A DNA stretch of 21,863 bases, taken from positions 1 through 21,863 of the forward strand of contig DNTB01000062.1 of the NCBI GenBank assembly GCA_003499525.1, given 5' to 3'. The notes beneath the pieces were generated by a model. That model ran no database searches. It was not told the origin of the DNA and saw only the letters and a list, made by a program, of their open reading frames with translations. Position numbers and translations under genes: made by a program. Source of the stretch: Flavobacteriales bacterium (GTDB taxonomy: Bacteria; Bacteroidota; Bacteroidia; Flavobacteriales_G; Salibacteraceae). This document shows, piece by piece, positions 7,401 to 14,549 of the stretch. Each line of letters opens with the position of its first letter. The stretch's first letter is position 1.

Positions 7401-8842
7401 TCAAAATTCATCGATTCTAACTTTATGATCTGATTTTGCACGGTTTTCTTTAAATCGAATCCATTGAGGGTAAGCAGGTTGGAACTCAATACTATTGAAC
7501 GTTCAATATCACCTCCCTTTTGACGAATATGATTACCATTTAGCTGAACCTTATTTAGTTGTATGCGCTCATTGCGAGACTTGTAGGATAAAAGACTGGC
7601 CTTGAGATTCCATGAAGTATCAGAAGTACTGAATTCAGGATCGTTCAATACCAACTCCAGGTCGGCATATCTGGGGAAATAATCCTTCGAAACGGTATCG
7701 GTACTATCAAAACTAAAATTACTAAATATTAGATTTAATTGATCGATCTTAAATCGCTCATTATCTGTTAATTCATAATCTATATTAAAATCATATATGG
7801 TAAGTAAATTTAACCTGAAAACCGGAACCACAGATAAGATTTCCCCAATGCGATCGGCTCCTGAAATGGGGTGATCAGTTTGTTCCTCCACGCTTTTAAC
7901 TGAAGTGCTTTTATTTCTGTGTTCAAGAATCGGACTGCGCACCAAAAAGGTGTCTATATACAACTCATTTTGCTGATAGAATTTTAGAAAATCAATACCC
8001 CCAATGCGTATCTGAGGGACGTGAATATTCAAAACCGTATCGATGAGATTACTGTCCCGTTCTACCCAGCGGGCATTACTTAATTGCACATATTTTCCTG
8101 AAGATGAAAGAGTTAATGCATCAAACTTGAGCATATTTGCCTCCCCATTCCAGTGAAAGCTTTCATCTTTTATCAATACCCTCAAATGGTCGGCAAAAAG
8201 GAAACGATCTTGCATTTCAATTGCGGTAGAATCGATGAAAACATCTTCGAGTTCAACGGAGACACTATTTATTTCAATGCTTGCTGTATCCTTTTCGTTT
8301 AAATACCGATACTGAATGCGCATTTCATCTACATTAAACCGCTCTATTTCAAGAGATTGGATAAAGCCTGATAGCAATCCGTGCAATTGCCCCGTCTCAA
8401 ACCCGACACCGGACTCTGTGGATATAGAGAAATTGTCGTATTCGAAATGCGGCTCGATGAAATGAATCTCACGAAGATTTAACTCGCCATAAAAGAGTAA
8501 CCTTATCATGCTCCCCACCTTAAACCCTAGTTGTGGCAGCATTACGGCGTATGCCTTACCCTGAGATTTGATGAGTTTGTCCCGATCAACAGGCCTTAAA
8601 TTGAGATCTTTTAGGTAAAAGCTCTTAGCTGAAAATGAGTACCCGTAATCCTGATACTCTATTTGATAAAGACCTCTTGTACGCTCCGTTACTGTGTCCT
8701 GAATGGCACGATTTAGTTGAATAAACAGCACCTGCCAGGAAATAAAAATCAGAAGCACAACCGCACCAAAAACAATGACCACGCCCCGCGGCCTGATAAT
8801 CCCTTTCTTTGGAACCTCTGTTTCTGAATCGTCAGTCTTCAT
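4448..8842 (-). CDS. AsmA/TamB-like (DUF748-related) giant envelope protein
   Basis: The 1464-residue protein has a short cytoplasmic N-terminus, one transmembrane helix at about residues 21-43 (VVIVFGAVVLLIFISWQVLF) and then a very long run of beta-rich segments. It is predicted to sit in the inner membrane with its bulk in the periplasm. Phrases such as FYLKDLNLRPV, IEINSVSVELEDVFIDS and LKGVRIDSLIYTDGSIEI repeat the two-strand rhythm of AsmA/TamB/YhdP proteins. These form a hydrophobic groove and are thought to move phospholipids between membranes. The C-terminal domain (ELNKYIEPVGFIQLQSGELQ) fits the DUF748/AsmA C-terminal pattern. An unusual feature is the final ~30 residues, dense in lysine and arginine. 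The gene lies 67 bp downstream of the GNAT gene and has its own promoter-like box at 8861-8868. Confidence 0.8.
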   Translation of the reverse strand: MKTDDSETEVPKKGIIRPRGVVIVFGAVVLLIFISWQVLFIQLNRAIQDTVTERTRGLYQIEYQDYGYSFSAKSFYLKDLNLRPVDRDKLIKSQGKAYAVMLPQLGFKVGSMIRLLFYGELNLREIHFIEPHFEYDNFSISTESGVGFETGQLHGLLSGFIQSLEIERFNVDEMRIQYRYLNEKDTASIEINSVSVELEDVFIDSTAIEMQDRFLFADHLRVLIKDESFHWNGEANMLKFDALTLSSSGKYVQLSNARWVERDSNLIDTVLNIHVPQIRIGGIDFLKFYQQNELYIDTFLVRSPILEHRNKSTSVKSVEEQTDHPISGADRIGEILSVVPVFRLNLLTIYDFNIDYELTDNERFKIDQLNLIFSNFSFDSTDTVSKDYFPRYADLELVLNDPEFSTSDTSWNLKASLLSYKSRNERIQLNKVQLNGNHIRQKGGDIERSIVLSSNLLTLNGFDLKKTVQNQIIKLESMNFDKPDIVWETGRARNRRSSTPNASGAANISLKGVRIDSLIYTDGSIEIRNSTRKDANGRISYFEGYVLDVDLAEGQTISIEELLDQRIFFQMGSTRLGLGALNHLISSRGITINTITGEYGAKNFVIESTLDSLKPGQIATDIRAEEAFLSCQDLRGLITKGNVSLKDVMLRGGILKVRMRGKEETEDKGMNSKLKKDILVDRLSVSDMDFYLQKDGNTTLKLSELDAFGRGIRISPRPEDSSRIHLYTSNLTIGFKDLFLPLENRKQLLTTESFLLSQDSNNLIVNNLSLIPNPTYDLPMSNTLKMLVPELRMEGILIDSGRLGLRQDLGKVWVSRPSFAIRRTTSSPSGFRIPERISGDMSMMPFDTLSFSDLFIEDGQFDVYTSNDTSFAHIGSKDINLNASGFTISPSSSWSLDRILWFNDLSFNASDIILETSATNGCQEIDSIEYHFDPNLLTAHGIYYSEAPVYRYGAFQKPGFSVFAKRLEVVEPQMNEFIRDRELNIRETLISGALLEVELDRKDGGKTSIDDFRISRKWKISDSLNAIRINKVKVRESAIDFKIHTPDRIAPLEIGSLTLDAEEFLWKPGEKWDTANIFYTANINLSAGDIYTTLDSGLMEMNIGEANVSTSARLLSVRNVRYVPTVFRYEFAKWKGRQSDVFNINLQGLTAHLNYAKLLEEKSVFSRSFEVNGLDISVLKDKRVPEVNPKIKPLYGSLIKKLPVTLDIREARARNMKVRYEEFAENGIRPGYVNINHVQIYASNVTNDSVRIATDSNMIVSGQGSLMNEGHTNIQVDFNLASPDDEFYMTATVGRFDAVELNKYIEPVGFIQLQSGELQSMNMYAFGNDNLAIGRMGLYYNDLRIKILDEETMRSKGLGAALRNAVGNTIVKSKNKYRRFKRRKPIYFERNKNRSFLNYMVKIALSGASTNIGLENYKRDIKKAEDSENSVTVLDERTIRKAEKKASKEYKKRRRKEKKGKSID

Positions 8843-8860
8843 TCGCTGCTAGATAGCTTT

Positions 8861-8890
8861 CAAAAATACATTCCTCGCAGAGATCATTAA
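8861..8890 (-). promoter_or_regulatory. Promoter of the AsmA-like gene
   Basis: On the minus strand TATTTTTG (8868-8861) is a perfect match to the Bacteroidota -7 box TAnnTTTG. A TTA (8890-8888), one base off TTG, lies 19 nt upstream. The start codon follows 18 nt after the box. No transcript data are available here. Confidence 0.5.
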
Positions 8891-8909
8891 TAGATTATCA
8901 AATCTACCA

Positions 8910-9416
8910 TCAGCGCAGTGATGTGCAGCGTTTATAATATCGTAAGTCTCCAGGTTTTTTGTAGGTCCGATCGATTTCAAAACCACATCGGGTAAGGACT
9001 TTTATAGAAGCTTTATTTTCACTATATGTATAACCTACTATCATATTGATATCATGTGTTTTAAAGCAATAAAATTCAAGTTTTAATAAAAGTTCAGTAG
9101 CCAAACCCATTCCCCAGAAAGACGGCATTAAACGATAGCCCACCTCCCATTCTTTATGCTCATTACTAATTAAGGCACAGGTTCCAATAAGCGGTTGTTC
9201 TTTTGATTTCAAACGGACAGCCCAAACATTGACTTTTTTATTATTTCTTGAATACGATCTTACTATATCATCCAAACTGCTTTGACTTTGATTTCGAGTG
9301 TACACCTTCCCGGTTGTGTACTTCATAACCCGGATATCCGAATGCAATTGGTGGAATTCTTCAAAGTCTGTTTCCATCAATTGATCCACTATTAATCGTT
9401 CTGTTTGGAAAATCAT
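8910..9416 (-). CDS. GNAT family N-acetyltransferase (RimJ/RimL-type)
   Basis: The 168-residue protein has the layout of the Acetyltransf_3 branch: an opening strand with TERLIVDQL, a central motif A (WEVGYRLMPSFWGMGLATELL, about 103-123) containing the Q/R-x-x-G-x-G/A-like acetyl-CoA pyrophosphate loop in the variant form GMGLA, and the C-terminal ENKASIKVLTRCGFE signature. The family moves an acetyl group from acetyl-CoA to an amine, often a ribosomal protein N-terminus or a small molecule; the substrate cannot be read from the sequence. It diverges from the cysteine-cluster gene with only 35 bp between start codons and lies upstream of the AsmA-like gene on the same strand. Confidence 0.88.
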   Translation of the reverse strand: MIFQTERLIVDQLMETDFEEFHQLHSDIRVMKYTTGKVYTRNQSQSSLDDIVRSYSRNNKKVNVWAVRLKSKEQPLIGTCALISNEHKEWEVGYRLMPSFWGMGLATELLLKLEFYCFKTHDINMIVGYTYSENKASIKVLTRCGFEIDRTYKKPGDLRYYKRCTSLR

Positions 9417-9422
9417 AGTGCA

Positions 9423-9436
9423 ATTTTGCGCAAAAT
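9423..9436. promoter_or_regulatory. 14-bp perfect palindrome between divergent genes
   Basis: ATTTTGCGCAAAAT is its own reverse complement and occupies the centre of the 35-bp space between the GNAT and cysteine-cluster start codons. Each strand reads TTTTG toward its own gene, resembling the TTTG half of the Bacteroidota -7 box. However, the TA half is one base too close on the GNAT side and is CA on the other. It may be a shared promoter core or an operator for a dimeric regulator. Confidence 0.5.
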
Positions 9437-9451
9437 AGTCGTCGAGAAATT

Positions 9452-9958
9452 ATGACCTGGAATATCCCGAATAATAATTATCAGGAACTCATTAACTGGG
9501 CAACATCAAACAAAACAAGAATCAGGAAACACCTAAATCTTCTCAAGCGCATGAGAAAAGGGGCAGTTGATAAACTCATCCATGCATTGCACGAAGAAGC
9601 ATTTGATCATATAAACTGCCTGGAATGCGGAAATTGCTGCGGTTCTCTGGGGCCGAGAATAACTGAAAAAGACATTCAGGTTCTCACAAAAAGCTTAGGA
9701 AAGAATGAGGAGAAAATAAAAAGGCAATATTTGAAAATTGATGAAGATAACGACCTGATATTTAACTCATTACCATGCCCTTTTCTAAATACTAATGTCA
9801 CTTGTTCGGTGTATCATGACCATCCCCGGGCTTGTAAAACCTACCCACATACCGATCAGCCCAATCAAGTGTCCTTGTTAACGCTCATGCTCAAGAATTC
9901 CAGCATTTGTCCGGCTGTTGCTTACATTACTAAATCATTGGTTGAGAAAGAATCCTGA
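9452..9958 (+). CDS. YkgJ-type CxxCxxCC cysteine-cluster protein
   Basis: The 168-residue soluble protein carries the defining cluster CLECGNCCG (C56, C59, C62, C63), followed by PCPFL (C109), TCSVYHDHPRACKTYP (C118, C128) and a later C153. This arrangement is that of the YkgJ / Fe-S oxidoreductase-like family (PF03692), thought to bind zinc or an iron-sulfur cluster; the exact role is unknown. The helical N-terminus (about 10-50) is rich in basic residues. The gene begins a same-strand run with the acyltransferase 21 bp downstream and the glutathione peroxidase after that, suggesting co-transcription. The ATG at 9452 has no Shine-Dalgarno sequence, as is usual here. Confidence 0.87.
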   Translation: MTWNIPNNNYQELINWATSNKTRIRKHLNLLKRMRKGAVDKLIHALHEEAFDHINCLECGNCCGSLGPRITEKDIQVLTKSLGKNEEKIKRQYLKIDEDNDLIFNSLPCPFLNTNVTCSVYHDHPRACKTYPHTDQPNQVSLLTLMLKNSSICPAVAYITKSLVEKES

Positions 9959-9979
9959 ACGTTAATTGTACTATTGTGT

Positions 9980-10729
9980 ATGATCATCTTTAGCATTGTA
10001 CGGGTTCTATACCGGTTCATCGGATTCCTCCTGATGGCCTTTATTTGCGGTGGGTCAGCGGCAATACTGAAAATTCTGGGCTATTCCTATCCCGTAATTT
10101 TTAAAGTCTTTAAGTTTTGGCGAAAGTCACAAATGGCTTTGATGAACGTTAAAATGGAGCTTGATGGAAATATACCGGACAGACCGGGAATTTTGATGAG
10201 CAACCACCGATCCTATCTTGATGTCATCCTGCTTCCCTCTGAATTTCCCTATTCCTTTGTAGCTAAGTCCAGTGTTAAAAAATGGCCGCTCATTGGTTGG
10301 GGAGCGAGCGTGATTAACACGGTTTGGGTAAACCGACAAAGCAAGGAATCGCGCAAAGAAACGAGGGAACAACTTCAGAAAAGGCTCGAAAAAAACCAGT
10401 CTGTTGTCATTTTTCCCGAAGGCACAACTCATAGGGGGCCGGAGGTGCTGCCATTTAAACCGGGGATGTTCCACACTGTGGCTCAAGGCGGATTTCCCAT
10501 AATAGCCGCAGCCATAGAATACCGCGATCCGGAGGTGGCATTTGTAGACGATGACCTGTTCGTTCCTCATTTCTTTAAAGTCTTCGGGAGATCGAGTTTT
10601 CCTGTCAAAGTGATATACAGCGACGCATTCTATGGAGAAGATGGCGATGAGCTAAGAGAACGGGTCCATTCATGGGTTTCTGAGCATACCCGGCAATTCA
10701 GAAAAGAATGGGATGATCAACCCGATTGA
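9980..10729 (+). CDS. PlsC-type 1-acyl-glycerol-3-phosphate acyltransferase family
   Basis: The 249-residue membrane-associated enzyme shows the two signature motifs of the glycerolipid acyltransferases: NHRSYLD (catalytic H76 and D81 of the HX4D pair) and FPEGT (about 145-149), which binds the phosphate of the acceptor. A hydrophobic N-terminus (IIFSIVRVLYRFIGFLLMAF) anchors it in the membrane. Members place a fatty acyl chain from acyl-ACP or acyl-CoA on lysophosphatidic acid or a related lipid; the exact acceptor (for example PlsC itself or an ornithine-lipid OlsA-like step) is not decided by the sequence. I chose ATG 9980; a TTG two codons earlier is possible. The gene follows the cysteine-cluster gene closely. 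Confidence 0.88.
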   Translation: MIIFSIVRVLYRFIGFLLMAFICGGSAAILKILGYSYPVIFKVFKFWRKSQMALMNVKMELDGNIPDRPGILMSNHRSYLDVILLPSEFPYSFVAKSSVKKWPLIGWGASVINTVWVNRQSKESRKETREQLQKRLEKNQSVVIFPEGTTHRGPEVLPFKPGMFHTVAQGGFPIIAAAIEYRDPEVAFVDDDLFVPHFFKVFGRSSFPVKVIYSDAFYGEDGDELRERVHSWVSEHTRQFRKEWDDQPD

Positions 10730-10766
10730 ACTTTACTTCCGAATTGATGTTTCTAAAAGAAAAAAA

Positions 10767-11303
10767 ATGAAACTAATTGGATTAATTATTATGGCAAGCT
10801 TTCTATACACTGCTGGTATCGCACAAACTACGTTGTACGACTTCAGCGTAAATGACATTGAAGGAAATCAATTTGATATGTCCCAACTTAAAGGACAAAA
10901 AGTTATGATCGTAAATACTGCCTCCAAATGCGGACTCACACCTCAATATGAAGGCTTAGAGTCACTTTATGAGCACTACAAAGATCAAGGGTTCACTATA
11001 GTGGGGTTCCCCGCAAACAATTTCGCAAGTCAGGAGCCGGGTACAGATGAAGAGATTCAGGATTTTTGCCAGAAAAATTATGGGGTGACATTCCCAATGA
11101 TGTCAAAGATCAGTGTTAAAGGAAAGGATATGCATCCACTGTATAAGTGGCTAACATCCAAAGATTTAAACGGCATTCAGAATTCATCGGTGAAATGGAA
11201 TTTTCAAAAATACCTGATCGATGAAAGTGGAAATCTTGTCAAGGTTATTCAGCCGGCAACCAAACCGAACGATCCGAGCATCGTCTCCTGGATCGAATCA
11301 TAA
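10767..11303 (+). CDS. Exported glutathione peroxidase family (thiol peroxidase)
   Basis: The 178-residue protein starts with a signal peptide (MKLIGLIIMASFLYTAGIAQ), so it probably works outside the cytoplasm; an in-frame ATG 18 codons earlier would spoil the signal and overlaps the acyltransferase gene. It has the full family core: NTASKCG with peroxidatic C55, FASQEPG with Q89, and WNFQKYLID with W144 and N145. The usual FPCNQF motif reads FPANNF, so that cysteine is absent. C101 in IQDFCQKNYG sits where the thioredoxin-dependent enzymes keep their resolving cysteine. It most likely reduces hydrogen peroxide or lipid hydroperoxides with a thioredoxin-like partner rather than glutathione. 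Its position behind an acyltransferase fits protection of envelope lipids, which is inference. Confidence 0.92.
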   Translation: MKLIGLIIMASFLYTAGIAQTTLYDFSVNDIEGNQFDMSQLKGQKVMIVNTASKCGLTPQYEGLESLYEHYKDQGFTIVGFPANNFASQEPGTDEEIQDFCQKNYGVTFPMMSKISVKGKDMHPLYKWLTSKDLNGIQNSSVKWNFQKYLIDESGNLVKVIQPATKPNDPSIVSWIES

Positions 11304-11366
11304 ATGAATAATCGCGCTTATAACATTTTAGCGTAATTAGGTGATTCTTTTCGCAGCTTTGCAAGC

Positions 11367-11804
11367 ATGAAAATATTGGCCTGGCTACTTCCCGTTCTTT
11401 TGCTATCCTGTAAAGGTGATCCTGAGATTATTTTAAACAATACAGAATTACTCACTGAATCTGATTGGATCGTAGAATCAGGAACTGTGGATCCTCCACA
11501 AAATGGGAGTAACGACTATTTTGATCTTGTTGGTGAATGTGCCAGGGATGATGTTTATATGTTCAATAGAAACTTTAGCCTGGTCATTGATGAAGACACC
11601 GTGCTTTGCGACACTACTCAGACAGCTAATGGCGCGTGGAGTTTTAATACCGAAGAAACGCAGCTTTTGCTTAACCGGAATGACTTACCTGTGCCTCTGT
11701 TGTTCAACATTGTTGTAATCAATGAAGAAATGATGATATTGGACCTGGACACACTCGTTATTGAAGCAGTTGGTTTTTCTCTTAATCTCAAGTTTGTTCA
11801 CTAA
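11367..11804 (+). CDS. Small lipoprotein, lipocalin-like, unknown function
   Basis: The 145-residue product has a lipoprotein signal with lipobox LLSC (C15), so it is predicted to be lipid-anchored. The mature part contains SDWIVESG near the start and ANGAWSFNTEETQLLL in the middle. These resemble the W-x-x-x and strand pattern of lipocalin-like lipoproteins common in Bacteroidota, where small barrels sit on the membrane surface. Cysteines at 58 and 77 might form a disulfide. No ligand is indicated. A CAGCTTTG box (11354-11361) close to the ATG resembles a -7 element, leaving almost no leader. Family assignment is tentative. Confidence 0.65.
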   Translation: MKILAWLLPVLLLSCKGDPEIILNNTELLTESDWIVESGTVDPPQNGSNDYFDLVGECARDDVYMFNRNFSLVIDEDTVLCDTTQTANGAWSFNTEETQLLLNRNDLPVPLLFNIVVINEEMMILDLDTLVIEAVGFSLNLKFVH

Positions 11805-11923
11805 AAAGCTCCTTTCAGAGTTCAATTTCAGTGGCTTTCCAGATATGTGTTTAGTTGTTAATTATATTCCGACAACTGAGCAACCATTTTCCGCATATAA
11901 CTTTACAGCTGAACTACCGTAGT

Positions 11924-11954
11924 GTTGATTGGATATCGCAACTTGCTACCTTTG
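11924..11954 (+). promoter_or_regulatory. Promoter of the HMA/TonB receptor unit
   Basis: GTTG (11924-11927), then 19 nt, then TACCTTTG (11947-11954): the best full match in the window to the Bacteroidota sigma pattern TTG-N19-TAnnTTTG. The ATG follows 19 nt after the box. The downstream receptor has no room for a separate promoter, so both genes should be read from here. Confidence 0.65.
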
Positions 11955-11973
11955 AATTTAAATAATTATCGAG

Positions 11974-12324
11974 ATGACTAAAGTTTTTATTTTAACCATT
12001 GGAATCGTTTTGACTTTCATGAATTCTTCCATTGCGCAAGAGAAAAGAATAGATACAGCTTATTTCCATACTGATGGAGTTTGTAAAATGTGCAAGGAGC
12101 GAATAGAAAATGCCGGACTGATAAAGGGAGTGAAATATATTGAATGGAATAAAGAAACAGGCCAGACCATGGTAGTTTACAAAACTTCAAAGACCAATTC
12201 TGAAACCGTTCAAAAAGCAATAGCTGAAGCAGGGCATAATACATCCGCGCACAAGTGCAGTCCTGAGGCCTATGGAAAAATTCCGGGATGTTGTAAATAC
12301 ATGGACGGGGTCGAAAAGCACTAA
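11974..12324 (+). CDS. Exported heavy-metal-associated (HMA) domain protein
   Basis: The 116-residue protein has a signal peptide ending in SSIAQ (about residue 22), followed by a ferredoxin-like HMA domain. The metal loop is GVCKMCKERI (C37, C40), a CxxC pair like those of MerP, CopZ and Atx1-type proteins, and the fold ends with VQKAIAEAGH. The C-terminal extension adds C95 and a CC pair (C106, C107) in PGCCKYM. It is predicted to hold a soft metal such as Cu(I) in the periplasm. It overlaps, or directly abuts, the TonB-dependent receptor gene and shares its promoter, so it probably passes metal to or from that receptor. Which metal, and whether the flow is uptake or detoxification, cannot be told. 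Confidence 0.87.
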   Translation: MTKVFILTIGIVLTFMNSSIAQEKRIDTAYFHTDGVCKMCKERIENAGLIKGVKYIEWNKETGQTMVVYKTSKTNSETVQKAIAEAGHNTSAHKCSPEAYGKIPGCCKYMDGVEKH

Positions 12325-14548
12325 TTTGGGCAGGCTTACTCTTTTTTTCTTACTTGTTTCCTCCATTTCCTTAGCGCAATCAGATACTCTTAGTGGTACT
12401 GTTTATGGCTTTCTAGATGGCAAGGAAGAGCCTTTGACGGGTGCATCTGTTTATTGGTTAGAAAGCGTTATAGGCACAACAACTGATGCAGAAGGAGAAT
12501 TTAAACTATATCGTGGAAAAAATCACAAAACACTCATTATCAGTTTTGTAGGATACAAAAGCGACAGTATTCTCAATCCAATAGCACCAATAAATACAGT
12601 TCTTAAAGCATCTAACGAACTCGATGAAGCCATTGTAACGGGAAGAACTAAAACCACGGCAATAGATCGAGTTGACCCTAGAAAAGTGGAAAAGATCGGA
12701 GAAAAAGAGTTGCTCAAAGCTGCTTGTTGCAGTCTTAGTGAAAGTTTCGAAACCAACCCTTCTGTGGATGTGTCCTTCACCGATGCCGTCACCGGAACAC
12801 GCCAAATACAAATGCTGGGTCTTTCCGGCATCTATGCCCAAATGACGCGGGAAAATATCCCAAACCCCAGAGGGTTGGCAACCATTCAGGGATTAACCTT
12901 TGTGCCTGGACCGTGGATCGAGAGCATCCACCTGAACAAAGGAGCCGGTAGCGTAGTAAACGGTTTCGAAAGCATCACGGGCCAAATTGATGTTAATCTG
13001 AGAAATCCGGCCAGTATGGATCGCTGGTTTTTCAACCTTTATGGAAATCAAATGGGACGGTTGGAGGCCAACATTCATACCGCTATTGATGTATCCAAAA
13101 ACTGGGGTAGCGCCCTTCTTCTGCATGGCAATGTGATGGAAACAAAAAACGACCGCAACAACGATGGCTTCCTCGACATGCCTTTGAGCCGTCAGTTATT
13201 CGCACTTAATCGCTGGGAATGGTACAACGACAAAGGCATCCATCTGCAATTTGGAGTAAAAGGAGTACATAGTGATAAGAGGTCCGGTCAGGTTAGTTTC
13301 AACCATGATTCGGATAAGGGCAGCATCGAACATTGGGGGGCAAGGAACACGGTTAATCGCATTGAAGGCTGGATGAAACTCGGTAAAGTATTTCTCGATA
13401 AACCCGGAAAAAGTATTGGTTTTCAATTACTTGCATCGCATCATGACCAGGTTGGATACTACGGACAACGGGATCACAACGCCACCCAAAACAGCCTATT
13501 TGCCAATTTCATCTATGAGACTTTTTTAATGACATCTAATCATAAGCTCAAAATAGGACTCAATGCGCAGGCGGATGATTATACTGAGTCGTTCAACTCG
13601 GTAAATTACGACCGAAATGAACTAACAGCCGGCTTTTTTACCGAATGGCTCTACTCTCCTTCCGACAAGTTTGCCGCAGTAGCTGGAATTCGGTTAGACC
13701 AGCACAATATCTACGGTAGCTTTGTTTCACCAAGGATTCATATACGCTATGCGCCCGATGAGAACAGTGTTTTTCGTGTTTCTGGCGGTCAGGGAAGAAG
13801 AACGGCACAAGTGCTCGCTGAAAATGCTGGAATAATGGCGAGTAATCGGGAGTTCCTGATTTTAGGAGACAATTCGGATAAACCTTTTGGACTCAATCAG
13901 GAAGTAGCGTGGAACTACGGTCTGAACTTTACACAGTACTTTACCCTGGACTATAGAGACGGCGCGATTAGCCTGGATTTCTATAGAACTGAATTCATCA
14001 ACCAGATCATTGTAGACCGGGATAGCGATGCTCAAACGGTTTCCTTCTACAACCTTCAGGGCACCTCCTACTCCAACAGCTTTCAGGCTCAGATAGATTA
14101 TGAAATCATCAACCGTTTGGATGTCCGCATTGCCTATCGGTGGTTTGATGTACATACCACATACTCAATAGGTGAACTTCGTGTGCCCCTTGTTGCCGAA
14201 CATCGCGGTTTTGTCAATTTGGCCTATCAGACCCGAAAGTATTGGAAATTTGATGGGACCCTAAACTTAACCGGTGAGAAAAGAATTCCAATCACAAACT
14301 CCAATCCTGCCGAATACCGTCTCGAAGAATTCTCACCTGTATTTGCCACTGTAAATGTTCAGATTAGTAAGACCTGGCGAGAAAAATTCGAAATTTATGC
14401 AGGGGTTGAAAACCTTACAGATTTCCGTCAGGAAAACCCCATAATTTCTGCTGATGACCCTTTCAATCCTTTCTTTGACGCCTCCATGGTTTGGGGGCCA
14501 ATTTTCGGGAGGAATGTTTATGCCGGTCTTCGATTGAATATTAAATAG
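12272..14548 (+). CDS. TonB-dependent receptor with carboxypeptidase-regulatory-like domain, metal-linked
   Basis: An outer-membrane transporter of up to 758 residues. After the signal peptide (GRLTLFFLLVSSISLAQ) comes a CarboxypepD_reg-like domain (about 40-112, with SFVGYKS), then the plug (about 140-250) with the motif AACCSLSESFETNPSVDVSF (CC at 152-153) and TGTRQIQMLGL, and then the long barrel ending in NVYAGLRLNIK. Plugs carrying this double cysteine beside an HMA protein form a distinct Bacteroidota type, suggesting metal or metallophore import powered by TonB. The ATG at 12272 lies inside the HMA gene and gives a long 22-residue lead before the signal; the TTG at 12326, one base after the HMA stop codon, gives a normal signal peptide and may be the true start (740 residues). 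The stop codon is one base from that of the opposite gene. Confidence 0.92.
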   Translation: MEKFRDVVNTWTGSKSTNLGRLTLFFLLVSSISLAQSDTLSGTVYGFLDGKEEPLTGASVYWLESVIGTTTDAEGEFKLYRGKNHKTLIISFVGYKSDSILNPIAPINTVLKASNELDEAIVTGRTKTTAIDRVDPRKVEKIGEKELLKAACCSLSESFETNPSVDVSFTDAVTGTRQIQMLGLSGIYAQMTRENIPNPRGLATIQGLTFVPGPWIESIHLNKGAGSVVNGFESITGQIDVNLRNPASMDRWFFNLYGNQMGRLEANIHTAIDVSKNWGSALLLHGNVMETKNDRNNDGFLDMPLSRQLFALNRWEWYNDKGIHLQFGVKGVHSDKRSGQVSFNHDSDKGSIEHWGARNTVNRIEGWMKLGKVFLDKPGKSIGFQLLASHHDQVGYYGQRDHNATQNSLFANFIYETFLMTSNHKLKIGLNAQADDYTESFNSVNYDRNELTAGFFTEWLYSPSDKFAAVAGIRLDQHNIYGSFVSPRIHIRYAPDENSVFRVSGGQGRRTAQVLAENAGIMASNREFLILGDNSDKPFGLNQEVAWNYGLNFTQYFTLDYRDGAISLDFYRTEFINQIIVDRDSDAQTVSFYNLQGTSYSNSFQAQIDYEIINRLDVRIAYRWFDVHTTYSIGELRVPLVAEHRGFVNLAYQTRKYWKFDGTLNLTGEKRIPITNSNPAEYRLEEFSPVFATVNVQISKTWREKFEIYAGVENLTDFRQENPIISADDPFNPFFDASMVWGPIFGRNVYAGLRLNIK

Positions 14549-14549
14549 C

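Noticed and set aside
10127..10570. 147-codon minus-strand frame inside the acyltransferase gene
   Set aside because: The opposite strand encodes a clear PlsC-type enzyme with both motifs; the antisense frame shows no domain.
10713..10766. Upstream ATG for the glutathione peroxidase
   Set aside because: It would place 18 polar residues before the signal peptide and overlaps the acyltransferase coding sequence.
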